DNA of 64,000 nt from Umbelopsis ramanniana AG. Its lineage: Eukaryota; Mucoromycota; Umbelopsidomycetes; Umbelopsidales; Umbelopsidaceae. Both the position numbers and the translations under genes were made by a program. Below the pieces are notes generated by a model that had not been told where the DNA came from, did no database searches, and saw nothing but the letters and a program-made list of their open reading frames with translations. Below, in pieces: positions 12,173 to 23,225 of the stretch. Location of the stretch: assembly GCF_025399195.1 (NCBI RefSeq), contig NW_026252088.1, forward strand, positions 434,001 to 498,000. The letters run 5' to 3'. Position 1 is the first letter of the stretch. Every line of letters begins with the position of its first letter.

Positions 12173-13647
12173 ATGTCCAACCACGGCGAAACCTTCTTGT
12201 TCACCTCTGAGTCTGTCGGTGAAGGTCACCCTGGTATGTAGTTGTTGTTATTTGACGTGTACGTGAGTTTACGTGCTGAACCATTGTAATTTTATCAGAC
12301 AAGATTTGCGATCAGGTCTCTGATGCTATCCTCGATGCCTGCTTGGCCCAGGATCCCCTTTCCAAGGTTGCCTGTGAAACTGCTTCCAAGACTGGTATGA
12401 TCATGGTCTTCGGTGAAATCACCACCAAGGCTCAACTTGACTACCAAAAGATCATCCGTAACACCATCAAGCAGATTGGTTATGATGACTCCTCCAAGGG
12501 TTTCGATTACAAGACCTGTAACGTTCTTGTCGCCATTGAGCAACAGTCCCCTGATATCGCTCAAGGTCTTGTCCAAAAGTCCTTCAACGTTGAGGATATT
12601 GGTGCTGGTGACCAGGGTATCATGTTTGGTTATGCCACTGATGAGACTCCTGAGTTCATGCCCCTCACTGTCATGTTTGCCCACAAGTTGAACAGAAAGA
12701 TGGCTGATCTCCGTCGTGACGGTACCCTCGGTTGGTTGCGCCCTGACTCCAAGACTCAAGTCACCATTGAGTACAAGAACGAGAACGGTGCTTTCATCCC
12801 TCTCCGTGTTGACACCGTTGTCGTCTCTGTCCAACACTCTGATGATATCTCCACTGAGGACCTTCGCAAGGCCATCAAGGATCACGTTATTGACTCTGTC
12901 ATCCCCGCTGATCTCCTCAAGAACACCACCTACCACATCCAACCCTCTGGCCGTTTCATCATCGGTGGACCCCAGGGTGATGCTGGTTTGACTGGTCGTA
13001 AGATCATTGTTGACACCTATGGGTAAGTACAAGTGAAGGAGACATAGTAAGTCAATAGACGCGTCTAATCGTTTCCCTTCTCTCCGTGCAGTGGTCACTC
13101 CTCCCACGGTGGTGGTGCCTTCTCTGGCAAGGTATGTTGTCGGTTTATTTGAATTTTTTTGAATGGGGTTCGGGGCCATTTCTTACGGGGTAGTACAAGC
13201 TGTTACAAGTCTTGCGGACTTTGAAACGCGGTGACACCGAGAAAGAAAAGTGGCATCCTTCCCCCTTCAAACCCAACCAACCTTCCATTCTAATGCATTT
13301 GTTCGTCTTTCTAGGATTTCTCCAAGGTCGATCGTTCCGGTGCTTACATTGCCAGACACATCGCTGTCTCTCTCGTCGCCGCCAAGGTTGCCCGTAGATG
13401 CACTGTCCAATTGTCCTACGCTATTGGTGTTGCCTCCCCATTGTCCATCTTCGTTGAGACCTACGGTACCTCTGACAAGTCTCAAGCCGAGCTCGTTGAG
13501 ATCGTCAGAAACAACTGGGACTTGCGTCCTGGTGTCGTTGTCAAGGAACTTGACTTGTTCAGACCCATCTACCAAAAGACCGCTGCTTACGGTCACTTCG
13601 GTCGCCCCGAGTTCACCTGGGAGCAACCTAAGAACCTCAAGCTTTAA
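12173..13647 (+). CDS. S-adenosylmethionine synthetase
   Basis: Makes S-adenosylmethionine from methionine and ATP in the cytosol, the methyl donor for most methylations. 385 aa, normal eukaryotic length. Exons 12173-12233, 12299-13022, 13092-13131 and 13315-13647. Motifs: [10 protein letters not shown] near residues 13-22, [12 protein letters not shown] near 121, and the glycine-rich GGGAFSGKD phosphate loop rebuilt across the third intron near 275. The 40-nt third exon encodes half of that loop, so its skipping would abolish activity. Codon use is strongly biased to C-ending codons as in ribosomal protein genes, implying high expression, with a TATA box and a CT-rich leader just before the start. 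The bias creates a 294-codon antisense frame that is not a gene. Confidence 0.97.
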
Positions 13648-14628
13648 ACGACCTAAAAGCGCATGGTGTTTTCAACAAACCAGCCTAGAGGTTTACCTGT
13701 GTATATCCTTATTTTCCCAAATTTCTTCTTTTTTTTTCTTCTTATACAATCATGCACACATCATAGTAGATAATTTCTTTGTTTGCAAACTCATTCGTCA
13801 TTCAACATGACGACCCGACAGTACACCCGGGTGGAGGTGTCGTAATACAAAATAAAAGTGTTTTTGACGCAAAATCATGACTACAGCGTTTGGGAATGTT
13901 GCGAAAGCCAACAAAAGTACTTCAGGTAGCGTACATGCTCCCGCTGCGTTTCAGTTTAACGCGATAGCAACGGTGTCATATGAGTGCATGCGGAATAAGA
14001 AACCTCCTGCCGTAATGATCGAGATGCTGTCTACGCTACCGGCACGTTTAGTACGGTAGCCATTATGAGCGCACTTGCGACGCTGCAGTTACAACGCAAT
14101 TAGTGTCAGGTGTCGGCTGAACCCTGCAAATGTACACAGCCGGTTGAAATGATGCTTTCTTTAAGGCAACTGCAGCCTAGTGCCTACAACCCAGATACAT
14201 TTATCTTTGCGTACCTATCGGTTGCATTCACAGTTGGGACAAAGCAATGCAAAAAGGGGTATCCACGCTCTCTTTGTTTCGCTTAATGACCAGTCACTGA
14301 GCGGCAAAGCTGACATATGACAGCTTACTTGACTGCAATGTATATTGCTGACGACCAGTTCATTTGCTATATCGCCGCATTCAATGTGCACACGAGAACG
14401 TATCGTATCATAGGCTCATATAAACATATCTCTCATCCTGCTACTCATTTTTAATTCTGGCAGTTCAATGTATCAAAATCGATACACCTGATGACTCTCA
14501 TTCAGGTACAAAAGACATCACAAAAGGAATGAAAAGTATGGTATTATTGCTTGCCAAGATAGCTGATATGAACCATCAGTCAAAAATGTGCAGTTGTAAT
14601 ATGTACAGTTTATTATTAAAAAAAGATT
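13648..14628. other. Intergenic region between convergent SAM synthetase and PPR genes
   Basis: Holds the 3' regions of two convergent genes. AATAAA at about 13850 is a likely polyadenylation signal for the SAM synthetase. A short palindrome CACCCGGGTG lies near 13825-13835. No coding region, tRNA or repeat was recognised. Confidence 0.5.
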
Positions 14629-16338
14629 TCATTGGCAATATACATGCGTTTGCTCACAGTCTACAGCAGTGTCGCCAGATGGCTCGAAATCTTCGTATCG
14701 ACTATCCCACTCTTGGAGCGGCTGTTCTTGATCTAGGGACTGCTCTTGCTCCGAGAGAAGTAAATGAAGGCGCTCAACCAATTGTGTTTCTGGAACAATG
14801 GATACCGTGGGCTTTTTGGAAATTTTGAGTTGCGTTAACTGCTTAACAGGAAGGCTTAGGTCGAACGGCACATCTGGTTGATTTCCCTGTTGACTAAGTT
14901 CAACAAATATGTTCAGAGCTTTATCGGTTGCTCCATTGTCAAGTAAAGCAGTGATCAGTCCCTGCATGGTTCTCGAGTTGGGCTGAACTTGGTATTTTTT
15001 CATACTGTCGTAGAGATCGACCAAGATTTGTGCAGTCTTTTCAGCTGAGGTTGCGTGGTCTTCCTTGATGACTCGGGCTTTTCCTTTTCGTGTCAGTGAT
15101 AAGAAAAAGGCATTATAGATAGCAGCAATGGGTTTGATGCCGTGTGAGTCCATGGACCGCAAGCAACCTAAGGCCTCAGCAAGACGGTGAGAATAGAGTA
15201 AGGATTCAATGTAGACACGAAAGGTTTCAGCATCTGGTGTGGGTGCCTCTTCTACTCGATCAACCATTTGTCGAAACATATCGTGAACATTATCCGCCAT
15301 ACCATTAATGGCGTACCCTGCCATAAGAGCGTTCCATGTCACTGTATTGTCAATATTTGGAATACCCTTTTTCCTTATCTGTTCGACCATGGTCTCCATG
15401 GCGCTGACATCGTGGACTCGTGCTAAAGCAGACAGCAGGGATGTGTAGGTGCGAATGTTAGGCTGCAAGTTTTTGGCCTTCATCTCGTGGTATAACTTTT
15501 GTGCTGTCCTCAGGTCCGAGACACTACATGCTATGCTGATCAAGGTGTTGTAGGTAACCACATCGGGCTGGATACCAGAAGGTAGAATCATCGTAGAGCT
15601 CGTGGTTGTTGAACCCTGTTGCTGCAACTCATCTAAAAGCGCCAGCGCTTCTGATAAATGTTGTTCCCTTGGTCGTGGAACAGTTTTGCCACCCGTCCAT
15701 CGTATGAGCGCATTGTACTCTGTTAATCGAAGTTTCATTCCGTGTGCTTTCATGTCCCCAATAATGTACAAGAGTCGTTGAAGGTTTTGGTTGGTTGCCT
15801 TTGCATGAATGGTATACAGGAATATATTGCGATAAACCCTCCTTGACAAGTGGTGGGCAAGATTGTTACGATGCATGGCACGATACACTGGCCATATTGT
15901 ATCGATATCTTGGGTACCTAGCGATTTGTGAAATGAGGACAATAGAAGTGCCTTGCTTCGAGTTGCATTCATAGGTCGTGAAGTAGAGCCGTTATCTTGA
16001 AGAAGCTCTGTGGTTTCTTGGTTAGAATTGTGTAGGGATCGGGTATGAACTAAGTGTGATGGATGGCCACAAGATGTAATTCGTCGTACTGCTTGACATG
16101 ATAATGAACTCGGTGTCGTTCGTGAGGGTATTGGTAATGAAGTCATATTGCAGCGTAGCCCGGCATCCAAGAAGATATTCCGTTCGTGCCAGGCTATTGG
16201 CGAGGTGGCTATACGCAAAGCTCGCCGCATGTGCTTGGCTACGACTAAGGGTTTTAGAGTGGGGGGATATGAGAAGAGTGAAAAAGCAGATGGGCGACAG
16301 TCACGCAAATTTTTGGCAGCAGTGTTGTGCTGAGGCAA
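14629..16338 (-). CDS. Pentatricopeptide repeat (PPR) protein, likely mitochondrial
   Basis: Single-exon protein of 569 aa. PPR proteins bind organellar RNA and act in its processing, stability or translation. The central part (about residues 185-480) holds helical repeats with the PPR pattern, for example DVVTYNTLISIACSVSDL and NIRTYTSLLSALARVHDV, then TVTWNALMAGYAINGMAD, each with the 35-residue periodicity. The N-terminus is rich in Arg, Ser and Ala with few acidic residues, consistent with a mitochondrial presequence. It is one of very few intronless genes here. Target RNA cannot be predicted; the number of clear repeats is small. Confidence 0.88.
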   Translation of the reverse strand: MPQHNTAAKNLRDCRPSAFSLFSYPPTLKPLVVAKHMRRALRIATSPIAWHERNIFLDAGLRCNMTSLPIPSRTTPSSLSCQAVRRITSCGHPSHLVHTRSLHNSNQETTELLQDNGSTSRPMNATRSKALLLSSFHKSLGTQDIDTIWPVYRAMHRNNLAHHLSRRVYRNIFLYTIHAKATNQNLQRLLYIIGDMKAHGMKLRLTEYNALIRWTGGKTVPRPREQHLSEALALLDELQQQGSTTTSSTMILPSGIQPDVVTYNTLISIACSVSDLRTAQKLYHEMKAKNLQPNIRTYTSLLSALARVHDVSAMETMVEQIRKKGIPNIDNTVTWNALMAGYAINGMADNVHDMFRQMVDRVEEAPTPDAETFRVYIESLLYSHRLAEALGCLRSMDSHGIKPIAAIYNAFFLSLTRKGKARVIKEDHATSAEKTAQILVDLYDSMKKYQVQPNSRTMQGLITALLDNGATDKALNIFVELSQQGNQPDVPFDLSLPVKQLTQLKISKKPTVSIVPETQLVERLHLLLSEQEQSLDQEQPLQEWDSRYEDFEPSGDTAVDCEQTHVYCQ

Positions 16339-16491
16339 GAAAGTTACAGGTCAAATCAGCTAAGCCACCGTCCTCTCCACGGTCATTTCACGACGTCCAA
16401 TCTTTTTTTTTTTCTAATGAACATAGTATGATAGATAATAAGTGTCAATCATGGATTTTTATTTTATTTTGTAACAATCAAGTTGAGAAAT

Positions 16492-17401
16492 TTAGTAGCC
16501 ATAAGCAGCAATAGACTCGTTGACAGACTTGATGGAGTCAGCCTTGGAGGCAGCAGCCTTGGCCTTGAGGGCGGTGACAGCCTTCTTGCGCTGATAGAAA
16601 GCAGCAGACTTGGCCTTGCGCTTCTCCTCGAGCTTGGCAACAACATCCTGGTATTTCCAGCCAACTTCGTGGGAGATACGGCCAACGGTGGTGTACTTGC
16701 GGCCGGGCTTAAGCTTCAAGACGCGGAGAGCAGTGGGGACAACCATGCGCTTCATCTTGTCGTATGGGGGAGGAACACCCTCGAAAAGCTTGATGCGGTC
16801 AAGGGCAGCAGCACCGCGAGCGGTCTTGTGAGCAACCATACCACGGAGAGCCTTGTAGAAGATGCGGGAAGGAGCGCGGAAATGGAAAGGACCACGGTTG
16901 GGGTTAACGATGCAACGCTTGTTGAGGTAAGCATGGTACTTCACTGTAACAAGTTAAAACAATTAGTCTAAAACGTACACGTTGAAAACTGCCAACCATT
17001 GATGACTACATACACTTGTTACGGAAGAAGCTGCCAGAGACGTTGAGTTCCTCGCAACGGACAATGACGATCTTTTGACCGTTCAAAGCCTGCTTGGCAA
17101 CGATGGAAGCGAGACGACCAAGAAGATGGCCCTTGCCGTCAATGACGATCACCTATTGCAGAAAACGTTAATAAGGATGCTCCTAAAATCATAATTGTCC
17201 TTGAGATACTGTTACAGGTCCCAAAAGACCTTGCCGATGAGACTCTTCCCTAACAAGTGTGAACCTCACAAATGCTGATGGACAGTAGATCAATGAGCCG
17301 AAATGTCGTCTCAATGTCGAGCATGTCGTAATGTTCTCAAGTATGGGACAGGACATAAGAGTGTAAATAGGAAAGCGCACCTTTTCAAATGTGTTGGACA
17401 T
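16492..17401 (-). CDS. RPL16: 60S ribosomal protein uL13 (L13a/L16)
   Basis: Structural protein of the large ribosomal subunit; 203 aa, the same length as human L13a. Exons 17381-17401, 17014-17152 and 16492-16943. The first exon codes only MSNTFEK; exon 2 gives [16 protein letters not shown], the uL13 N-terminal motif; exon 3 includes [16 protein letters not shown] and the basic C-terminal helix. Intron 1 is 228 nt, long for this genome; ribosomal protein introns often host snoRNAs, but I found no convincing C/D or H/ACA boxes in it. Codon use is strongly biased. Assignment is certain. Confidence 0.97.
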
Positions 17402-18344
17402 GGCAAATTCGTCAACCTGAAAAAAAAGAGGAAGATTCACTGTTGTGAAGACTGGGAAGTAAATACATGAAAAAAATTTCATTGGCTCAATTCTGATTGG
17501 CTCAGCTGCGACAGCTCGCTGGTGAGCCAAAAAAAAAAATTTGCGGATCAGGCCCACTACGCCAGAAGCACTGAATATGCTTCCACCAAAATTATAGCCC
17601 TACAGTACCCACCTTGTGCTCAAAAGAAATCTCCAACAAGATAATCAATGAAACATCTCAAAAGTTAATTTTAAAGAGTATTTCATTGCTCCTCTAAGTG
17701 TATAGTATCATGCTCTAATCGCCTTCAACAATTGAAGCTTTTAACGTATAAAGGGGTTAGCCATAGAACTTTTCACGATTTCCTGTCATCCAGCGAATTC
17801 AAACGTAGCAGTGTGGTATATGTTCATACTGTATTTTATTATAATTTTTGCTCGATATCTAGATATTTCCAACGGATTCTCAGTCAACATATAAGCCTTT
17901 CAAAAGCCATACATTCAAATATCTAGTGCATTACATAACGACTATTGAATTAATTACTCTTGTCACGTCCAATTTACGAAAAACCAATCAGAAAAATGTT
18001 TTTAAAAAAAAGCCACAAAGAAAGAAGGAAATGCAGAATAGCTTAGATACGTACTGTAAAGAATAGCCGTTTCCCAGCTAAGCGTAATGGCCACTACTTG
18101 CTATAAAAATTCCCTTCAATGAATTCTCGAATATTTTTGCATGTCCTTTGTCACTTGCGCCTGTGAAAAGTGTCATAGTATAAAACATTAATTATTTCTT
18201 CATATTTTTAAACAACATTTTCAAGTCCTAGGATAATTCTAGTCAGAGTAAAGAGTTGACTCTATAGGTTTATCTAATTCAATAAAACCACCTCGTGCTG
18301 CTAGTACAATCGTCATGCTATATTATTACTAACACTATCATAAA
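17402..18344. other. Intergenic region upstream of uL13
   Basis: Promoter of the ribosomal protein gene plus the 3' region of the J-domain protein. AT-rich, with CCAAT-like strings near 17480-17510. No coding region or RNA gene recognised. Confidence 0.5.
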
Positions 18345-20177
18345 TTACACATCGACACCTTGATCATAAAGGCGGCGCTTTTTGGCTATAGAGTGGAACG
18401 TTAATAGATGTTTCCTTCGTTACAAGCTATCGTACGCAAAATATCACTTACGGTCACGGAGCACATGGTATGCCTGAGATATTTCTTGAAACTTTTTCTT
18501 TGCAGCTTCTTTGTCTTTGGGATCAGTTGCACGGTCTGGATGATATTTCAAGGCAAGACTATTTGTAACTCTGATTAGCTATGCACTGATCGAATACTCA
18601 TTTTGTCCATTGTTCACTTACCCTCGGAAAGCACCTTGGATATCTGCCTTATTGGCATCTTCACCAACACCCAGCGTTCTATAATAACCCTTTGGATCTC
18701 GTATATTCTGCTTGATTCTTTCAGATTCTTGTTCTCCGAATGTGGATCGTCGATATGACCGTTCCTCCTTCCATTGTCTATATCGTTCAAAATCTTCAAA
18801 AGCATCAAATGCGGATACCCAATCTGTGTCCCAAGACTTCTCGTCATTCGCTTGGCTTTGAATTTCACGTTTTCGCATTTCATCACGCAATCTCAGAGAT
18901 AGAATAGGGTAATACATTGTTAAGAGCGAGGTTGCTACGGTTGGAAAGACAATTCCAAGCTGCAAATGACCGAGTGAGAGTTTGTAAGAGAACAAGGTAT
19001 CAATATATACACGCTTACCCATATTGTACCAATTGGACCTCCCCAACCAACACCTCCAGAGAACAGCATCAGAGATCCCATGGCTGCTGCTGAAGTCAAA
19101 GCTACTCGTTCCCAGTTGTAAAGTCTTTGACCGCCAACCGACAAGTCGTCACCATTAATGAAAGTTCGAAAGTGACGACTAAGATATCTTATAGAGTAGA
19201 TATATGCCGGAAAGTACACCGGTGATAGTTTTATGTGGTTTACTTGTACCTCTACACTGACTAGTCTGGTTCGGTCGGCACGGTATGTGCTCAGAAGAAA
19301 CTCATCAGCAAGAGCTTCTTCTGAATCTTGAATGTATTTTTTCGCAAGCTTCACGGCTGATGCTGGGAACACGGTAAAAGGATCGACCTTCCTGGTCACC
19401 GATCGATATTCCGTATCCAAGTCGCTATAGGTGGCTCGGTCCAACATATCAGGTGTAAATGGCTTGGCATCCACAACGCTTTCACCTCGAATGCCGTTCA
19501 CATACCCTCGCCTATACTTGTGCGAAGCGTACACTTGTAGTCCCACATGCTGAGCGGGAACATATTCTCGCTCAAAGGAATGGGAGGTTTGCACCCAATA
19601 CCATTCCGTATCCCAATAAGTTTCCCTACATGGCTCATCAGCCTCTATTGTACAATCGAACTTAAAAACGCCTTTCGATTCCAACTTACATTCGATTTGT
19701 TTGCGGGTTATGGCGCGTTCTGGACACATCTCTTCCCTATTGCGCATTGGCCTTAATATACATTCAAACGCCGGTCATAGTTGCTGTGAGTGATTACTTA
19801 CAACTTGCGCCTGCACAATGCGAGATCGTATGCTGGCTGTTGCTACCCAAAACGGTACAAAAACTTCGTCAGGAGCTCCCGCTTTGGAAGCCTTCAAGGA
19901 GAAGAAACTATGACCATGATAGGAATCAAACGTCTGTGTATTATGGTTATTTAATGCTCAACTAGTCGAGAACGGCAAGTCCACGAAACGCTACCTGTTC
20001 TGCTGCTTTGACATGCTGGCTGAAAGGAATGGCGCGGACTTTTTCCTTGAGAGGGCCGTCACTTCGCGCCGATGTATGTGAAAATGTCCTTGACAACACA
20101 GTAAATCTTCCTTTTCTATATACGCATAGTCTCTCTAGTCGACACGACCGTGCAATTGGGAGATAGAGGGTAATCAT
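18345..20177 (-). CDS. Membrane-anchored protein with C-terminal J domain, likely mitochondrial
   Basis: 486 aa from seven exons: 19963-20177, 19802-19907, 19690-19736, 19019-19625, 18622-18959, 18452-18558, 18345-18385. The N-terminus is basic and Arg/Ser-rich with few acids, like a mitochondrial presequence. A large unrecognised domain follows (about 75-285), then two hydrophobic segments (about 290-312 and 326-345), then a charged linker, and a J domain at about 418-480 with GYYRTLGV and the HPD tripeptide in LALKYHPDR. J domains stimulate Hsp70 ATPase. The HPD exon is separate from the J-domain start exon. The short third exon (47 nt) was chosen because its use restores the frame; the alternative would read an extra segment. 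Hsp70 partner and side of membrane are unknown. Confidence 0.8.
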
Positions 20178-20772
20178 GCGGTTACTCTGCACAGGTCACA
20201 GAAAGCACATACTCTCTTTTTTAACAATTATCAGTGTCGGAGCAGGAAATTATAAAAGACCATCATCTTTGATCGTTGTTCACAATAACGTCATTGATCG
20301 CAATATACGTGCCTACATGGAAAGTATATCCAAAGAGAATGATTATGAGGTGTCATTTATACTAAAATATTGCTCTGGTGTTCCAATATACAAATGGTAT
20401 ATCGTTTGTGAATCTTCGAAAAGTTGACCTAGGAAACAATCTTTGGATAACATTGACTCGGTACAAATTGAATAAGAAAGTGGATTAAATGTCAATAATA
20501 CTATGAATACGGTACAGATCGAATGGAGATACCTACGTGAATGCTTGCGCAGAGTAATAAAGTTGAATAGCGGCATTGCCGACAGTCAGACGCAAGTCTT
20601 GAAATTCTAAACTCAGCAACGTATAAATTCGCAAGCTTCAGCCATTTCGTTGCTTCTTTCACACACCATAGGTATATATCCAAACCATCCATCCATCCAT
20701 CTGCATCGAAATTGCATGGATAAGCTTGCTGACGATGTATCATCTCATATAGGTTGATTCAGCTAAACAAAA
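20178..20772. promoter_or_regulatory. Divergent promoter region, J-domain protein and eS12
   Basis: 595 bp between two divergent starts. A TATA-like TATATA at 20673-20678 lies 95 nt before the eS12 start, directly followed by four CCAT units (20685-20700). No coding region is supported. Confidence 0.45.
20685..20700 (+). repeat. Tetranucleotide repeat (CCAT)4
   Basis: Four perfect CCAT units in the 5' leader or core promoter of the eS12 gene, 73 nt before the start codon. The reverse-complement repeat (ATGG)4 lies in intron 1 of the uL23 gene. Confidence 0.8.
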
Positions 20773-21347
20773 ATGTCTACTGCTGAGGACGAAACCGTCG
20801 TTATTGAGAATCAAGAAGTCGAAGTCGCTGCTGATGCTTCCGCTCAGGGAATGTCCGTGGAGGAGGCTCTCCAAGAAGTCCTCCGCCGCGCTCTCGTCCA
20901 CGATGGTCTTGCCCGTGGTTTGAGAGAGGCTGCTAAGGCTTTGGACAGGTACGATTCAACATTCACAAATAGACGAAAACGGTAATATTTGCTAATCCTC
21001 AACATTTTCAGACGTCAAGCTCACTTGGCTGTTCTTGTCGAGACTTGTACCGAGAAGGAGTACATCAAGCTTGTCGAGGCTCTTTGCGCCGAGCACAACA
21101 TCAACTTGATCAAGGTCTCCGATGCTAAGAAGCTCGGTGAATGGGCCGGTCTCTGCAAGATTGACCGTGAAGGTAACGCTCGCAAGGTCGTTGCTTGCTC
21201 CTGTGTCGTTGTCAAGGACTTTGGTGAAGAGTCTGAGGCCATGAACGTCCTTTTGGATTGTAAGTTATATCTATTGGTTTATTAATGAAATAATATGAAT
21301 ATTTATTAATTATCGCGTCTCTCTCCACAGACTTCAAGAGCCGTTAA
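20773..21347 (+). CDS. RPS12: 40S ribosomal protein eS12
   Basis: Structural protein of the small ribosomal subunit, of the L7Ae-like fold; 146 aa. Exons 20773-20948, 21012-21259 and 21331-21347; the last codes only the final residues YFKSR with the stop. Motifs: [45 protein letters not shown], and [11 protein letters not shown]. The acidic N-terminal extension is normal for eukaryotic S12. Codon use is strongly biased. AATAAA at about 21382 is a likely polyadenylation signal. Confidence 0.97.
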
Positions 21348-22156
21348 GAATCGGATCCTTCAATTTCAAGCAAACTTTTGCAATAAATTGACTTGATTCT
21401 CATCAAAATTATATGTCTATTTTTCAATTGTGTAATGAGTTGAGTTTTGGAGCAGACATTGCCGTGATTGCTCTGCCCCAATATTGCCACCGAATTAGGA
21501 GTGCGTCTATGGTTTAGGCACTTGCAACGCGAGGTCATAGCACTCGCTTTTAGCGAAATATTCCTTCAATTATTAGAGGCGTAACCACAATTTGCCGTAC
21601 GTTGAACCATTTACTTTGTGCAGCGGGATCTCGTCAGAGGATGTGCAATGTCCTGTTATCAAGTAATTATCGATAACATGAATGTTTGTCTTTTTAAAGT
21701 AAAAAAACGAGTTTTGCTAAAAGCAGTTGAAAGTTGGTATGGACAGTCTTATCTCATGTATCTCCAAATTTTATGCGTATACCTATAGAACGAGACTGGC
21801 ACTTCACATCCACTTTCCATTATGTATTCACAGACCAGTCGGCAGTCAGCTAGACTTTGCGATTGAGGTTGACTTGGCTAGAATACACCGATATCGGTAC
21901 ACAATCTATAATCAAGGCTGCGTGGCATAAAGTATTGGATTTGTTTTGTTGATTAAATAAAATAATATTACTTTAAACGCTTGGAGAGGGTTAAGTTTTC
22001 GGTATAAGCAACGAGGTATGGCATTTGCTCCATTGTGTGTGAGACGGTCACAAGTGACCTCCGCCCAGTTGTGACGGCTGGGCCATCCCCCCACAGATAG
22101 CGACATCAACGGCCATCCTTCGAAATTTCTCTCCCCCTTTTGACAGACAGATACTG
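21348..22156. other. Intergenic region between eS12 and uL23
   Basis: Holds the eS12 terminator and uL23 promoter. Nothing coding is supported. A palindrome-like ACCGATATCGGT lies at about 21888-21899. Pyrimidine-rich CTCCCCCTTTT precedes the uL23 start. Confidence 0.45.
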
Positions 22157-23017
22157 ATGGGTATGTGAAAAGTGCATCAATTGCATATTCATTGTTGAAG
22201 GGAATGGATGGATGGATGGATAGTGTGCGATGCGTAATACAACATTTTTATACTGGAGCGACATTCGACATTTTCCACCTAAATTGCCGGTTGTAATTCA
22301 TACATTGAAGGACCTGCAATGAATGTCAGAGCAGCTTTCGACAACACTTTCACTGTTGATTCTCGGCTTGAAATGGTTCGAAATGTCGACTTCTGTCAGC
22401 ATTCAATGCCTGTACAACTCATTGAATATCATGGCTTGCCTTTGAAGCGTCACCATTTCAACAATGCAACTATCATAGACGGTGTTTCCTACTGTATGCT
22501 TACCGTTCTTTCTCCAATATAGCTGCTAACAACAAGGCTCTCACTGCTAAGAAGGCTGCCCTTAAGGGTACCCAGGGTAAGGCCCAGCGCAAGGTCCGCA
22601 CCACCACCACCTTCCACTTGCCCAAGACTCTCCGACTTGCTCGTGTCCCCAAGTACTCCCGCAAGTCTATTCCCCATGCTCCCCGCATGGATCAATACCG
22701 CGTCATTCGTCAGCCTCTTAACACCGAGACTGCCATGAAGAAGCTCGAAGATGATAACACCCTCGTCTTCCTTGTTGATGTCAAGGCCAACAAGAGACAG
22801 ATCAAGGATGCTGTCAAGAAGCTCTACGACGTTGAGGCTGCCAAGATCAACACTTTGATCAGACCCGATGGTCAAAAGAAGGCATATGTCCGCTTGACCG
22901 CTGATGCTGATGCTCTTGATGTTGCCAACAAGGTATGTTATGTAAATTTAGCTTTTATGTCGTGGTTGGTGCATTTGCTGATGTTGATTTGTTACTCCAC
23001 AGATTGGCTTCATCTAA
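22157..23017 (+). CDS. RPL25: 60S ribosomal protein uL23 (L23a/L25)
   Basis: Large-subunit protein at the peptide exit tunnel, docking site for SRP and nascent-chain factors; 142 aa, the usual length. Exons 22157-22160 (ATGG only), 22523-22932 and 23003-23017. The start was placed at 22157 because ATGG joins CTGCTAACAAC in frame to give MAANNKAL, and an intron right after the start codon is usual for fungal L25 genes. Motifs: [30 protein letters not shown], and the terminal NKIGFI rebuilt by the last splice. Intron 1 is 362 nt, much longer than the local norm, and contains an (ATGG)4 repeat. Confidence 0.95.
22204..22219 (+). repeat. Tetranucleotide repeat (ATGG)4
   Basis: Four perfect ATGG units early in intron 1 of the uL23 gene, reverse complement of the (CCAT)4 in the eS12 5' region 1.5 kb upstream. 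Confidence 0.8.
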
Positions 23018-23225
23018 AGGTTGATTCGAAGTTATGTCGGCAGTGGGCCATCAATAAAATAAAAACTTGTGATATATTAAGTCATTTAGGGGTCATCCAG
23101 ATATGAAGTGGTGGTAACAAATCAGAGTGCATTTGTCACAAATTTTTTGCTGGCATAATTAAGAGCGCAACTGGCATACGGCGCGAGTTGCTTATGGCAC
23201 TAAAAGATTCCGCAACAACTGGTTC

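Noticed and set aside
12295-13179. 294-codon antisense open frame over the SAM synthetase
   Set aside because: It mirrors a strongly codon-biased exon, crosses its intron borders and encodes a low-complexity Leu/Val/Gly/Asp protein without any motif.
17153-17380. snoRNA in the 228-nt intron 1 of the uL13 gene
   Set aside because: Vertebrate L13a introns host C/D snoRNAs, but no C box, D box pair or terminal stem could be found on the transcribed strand.
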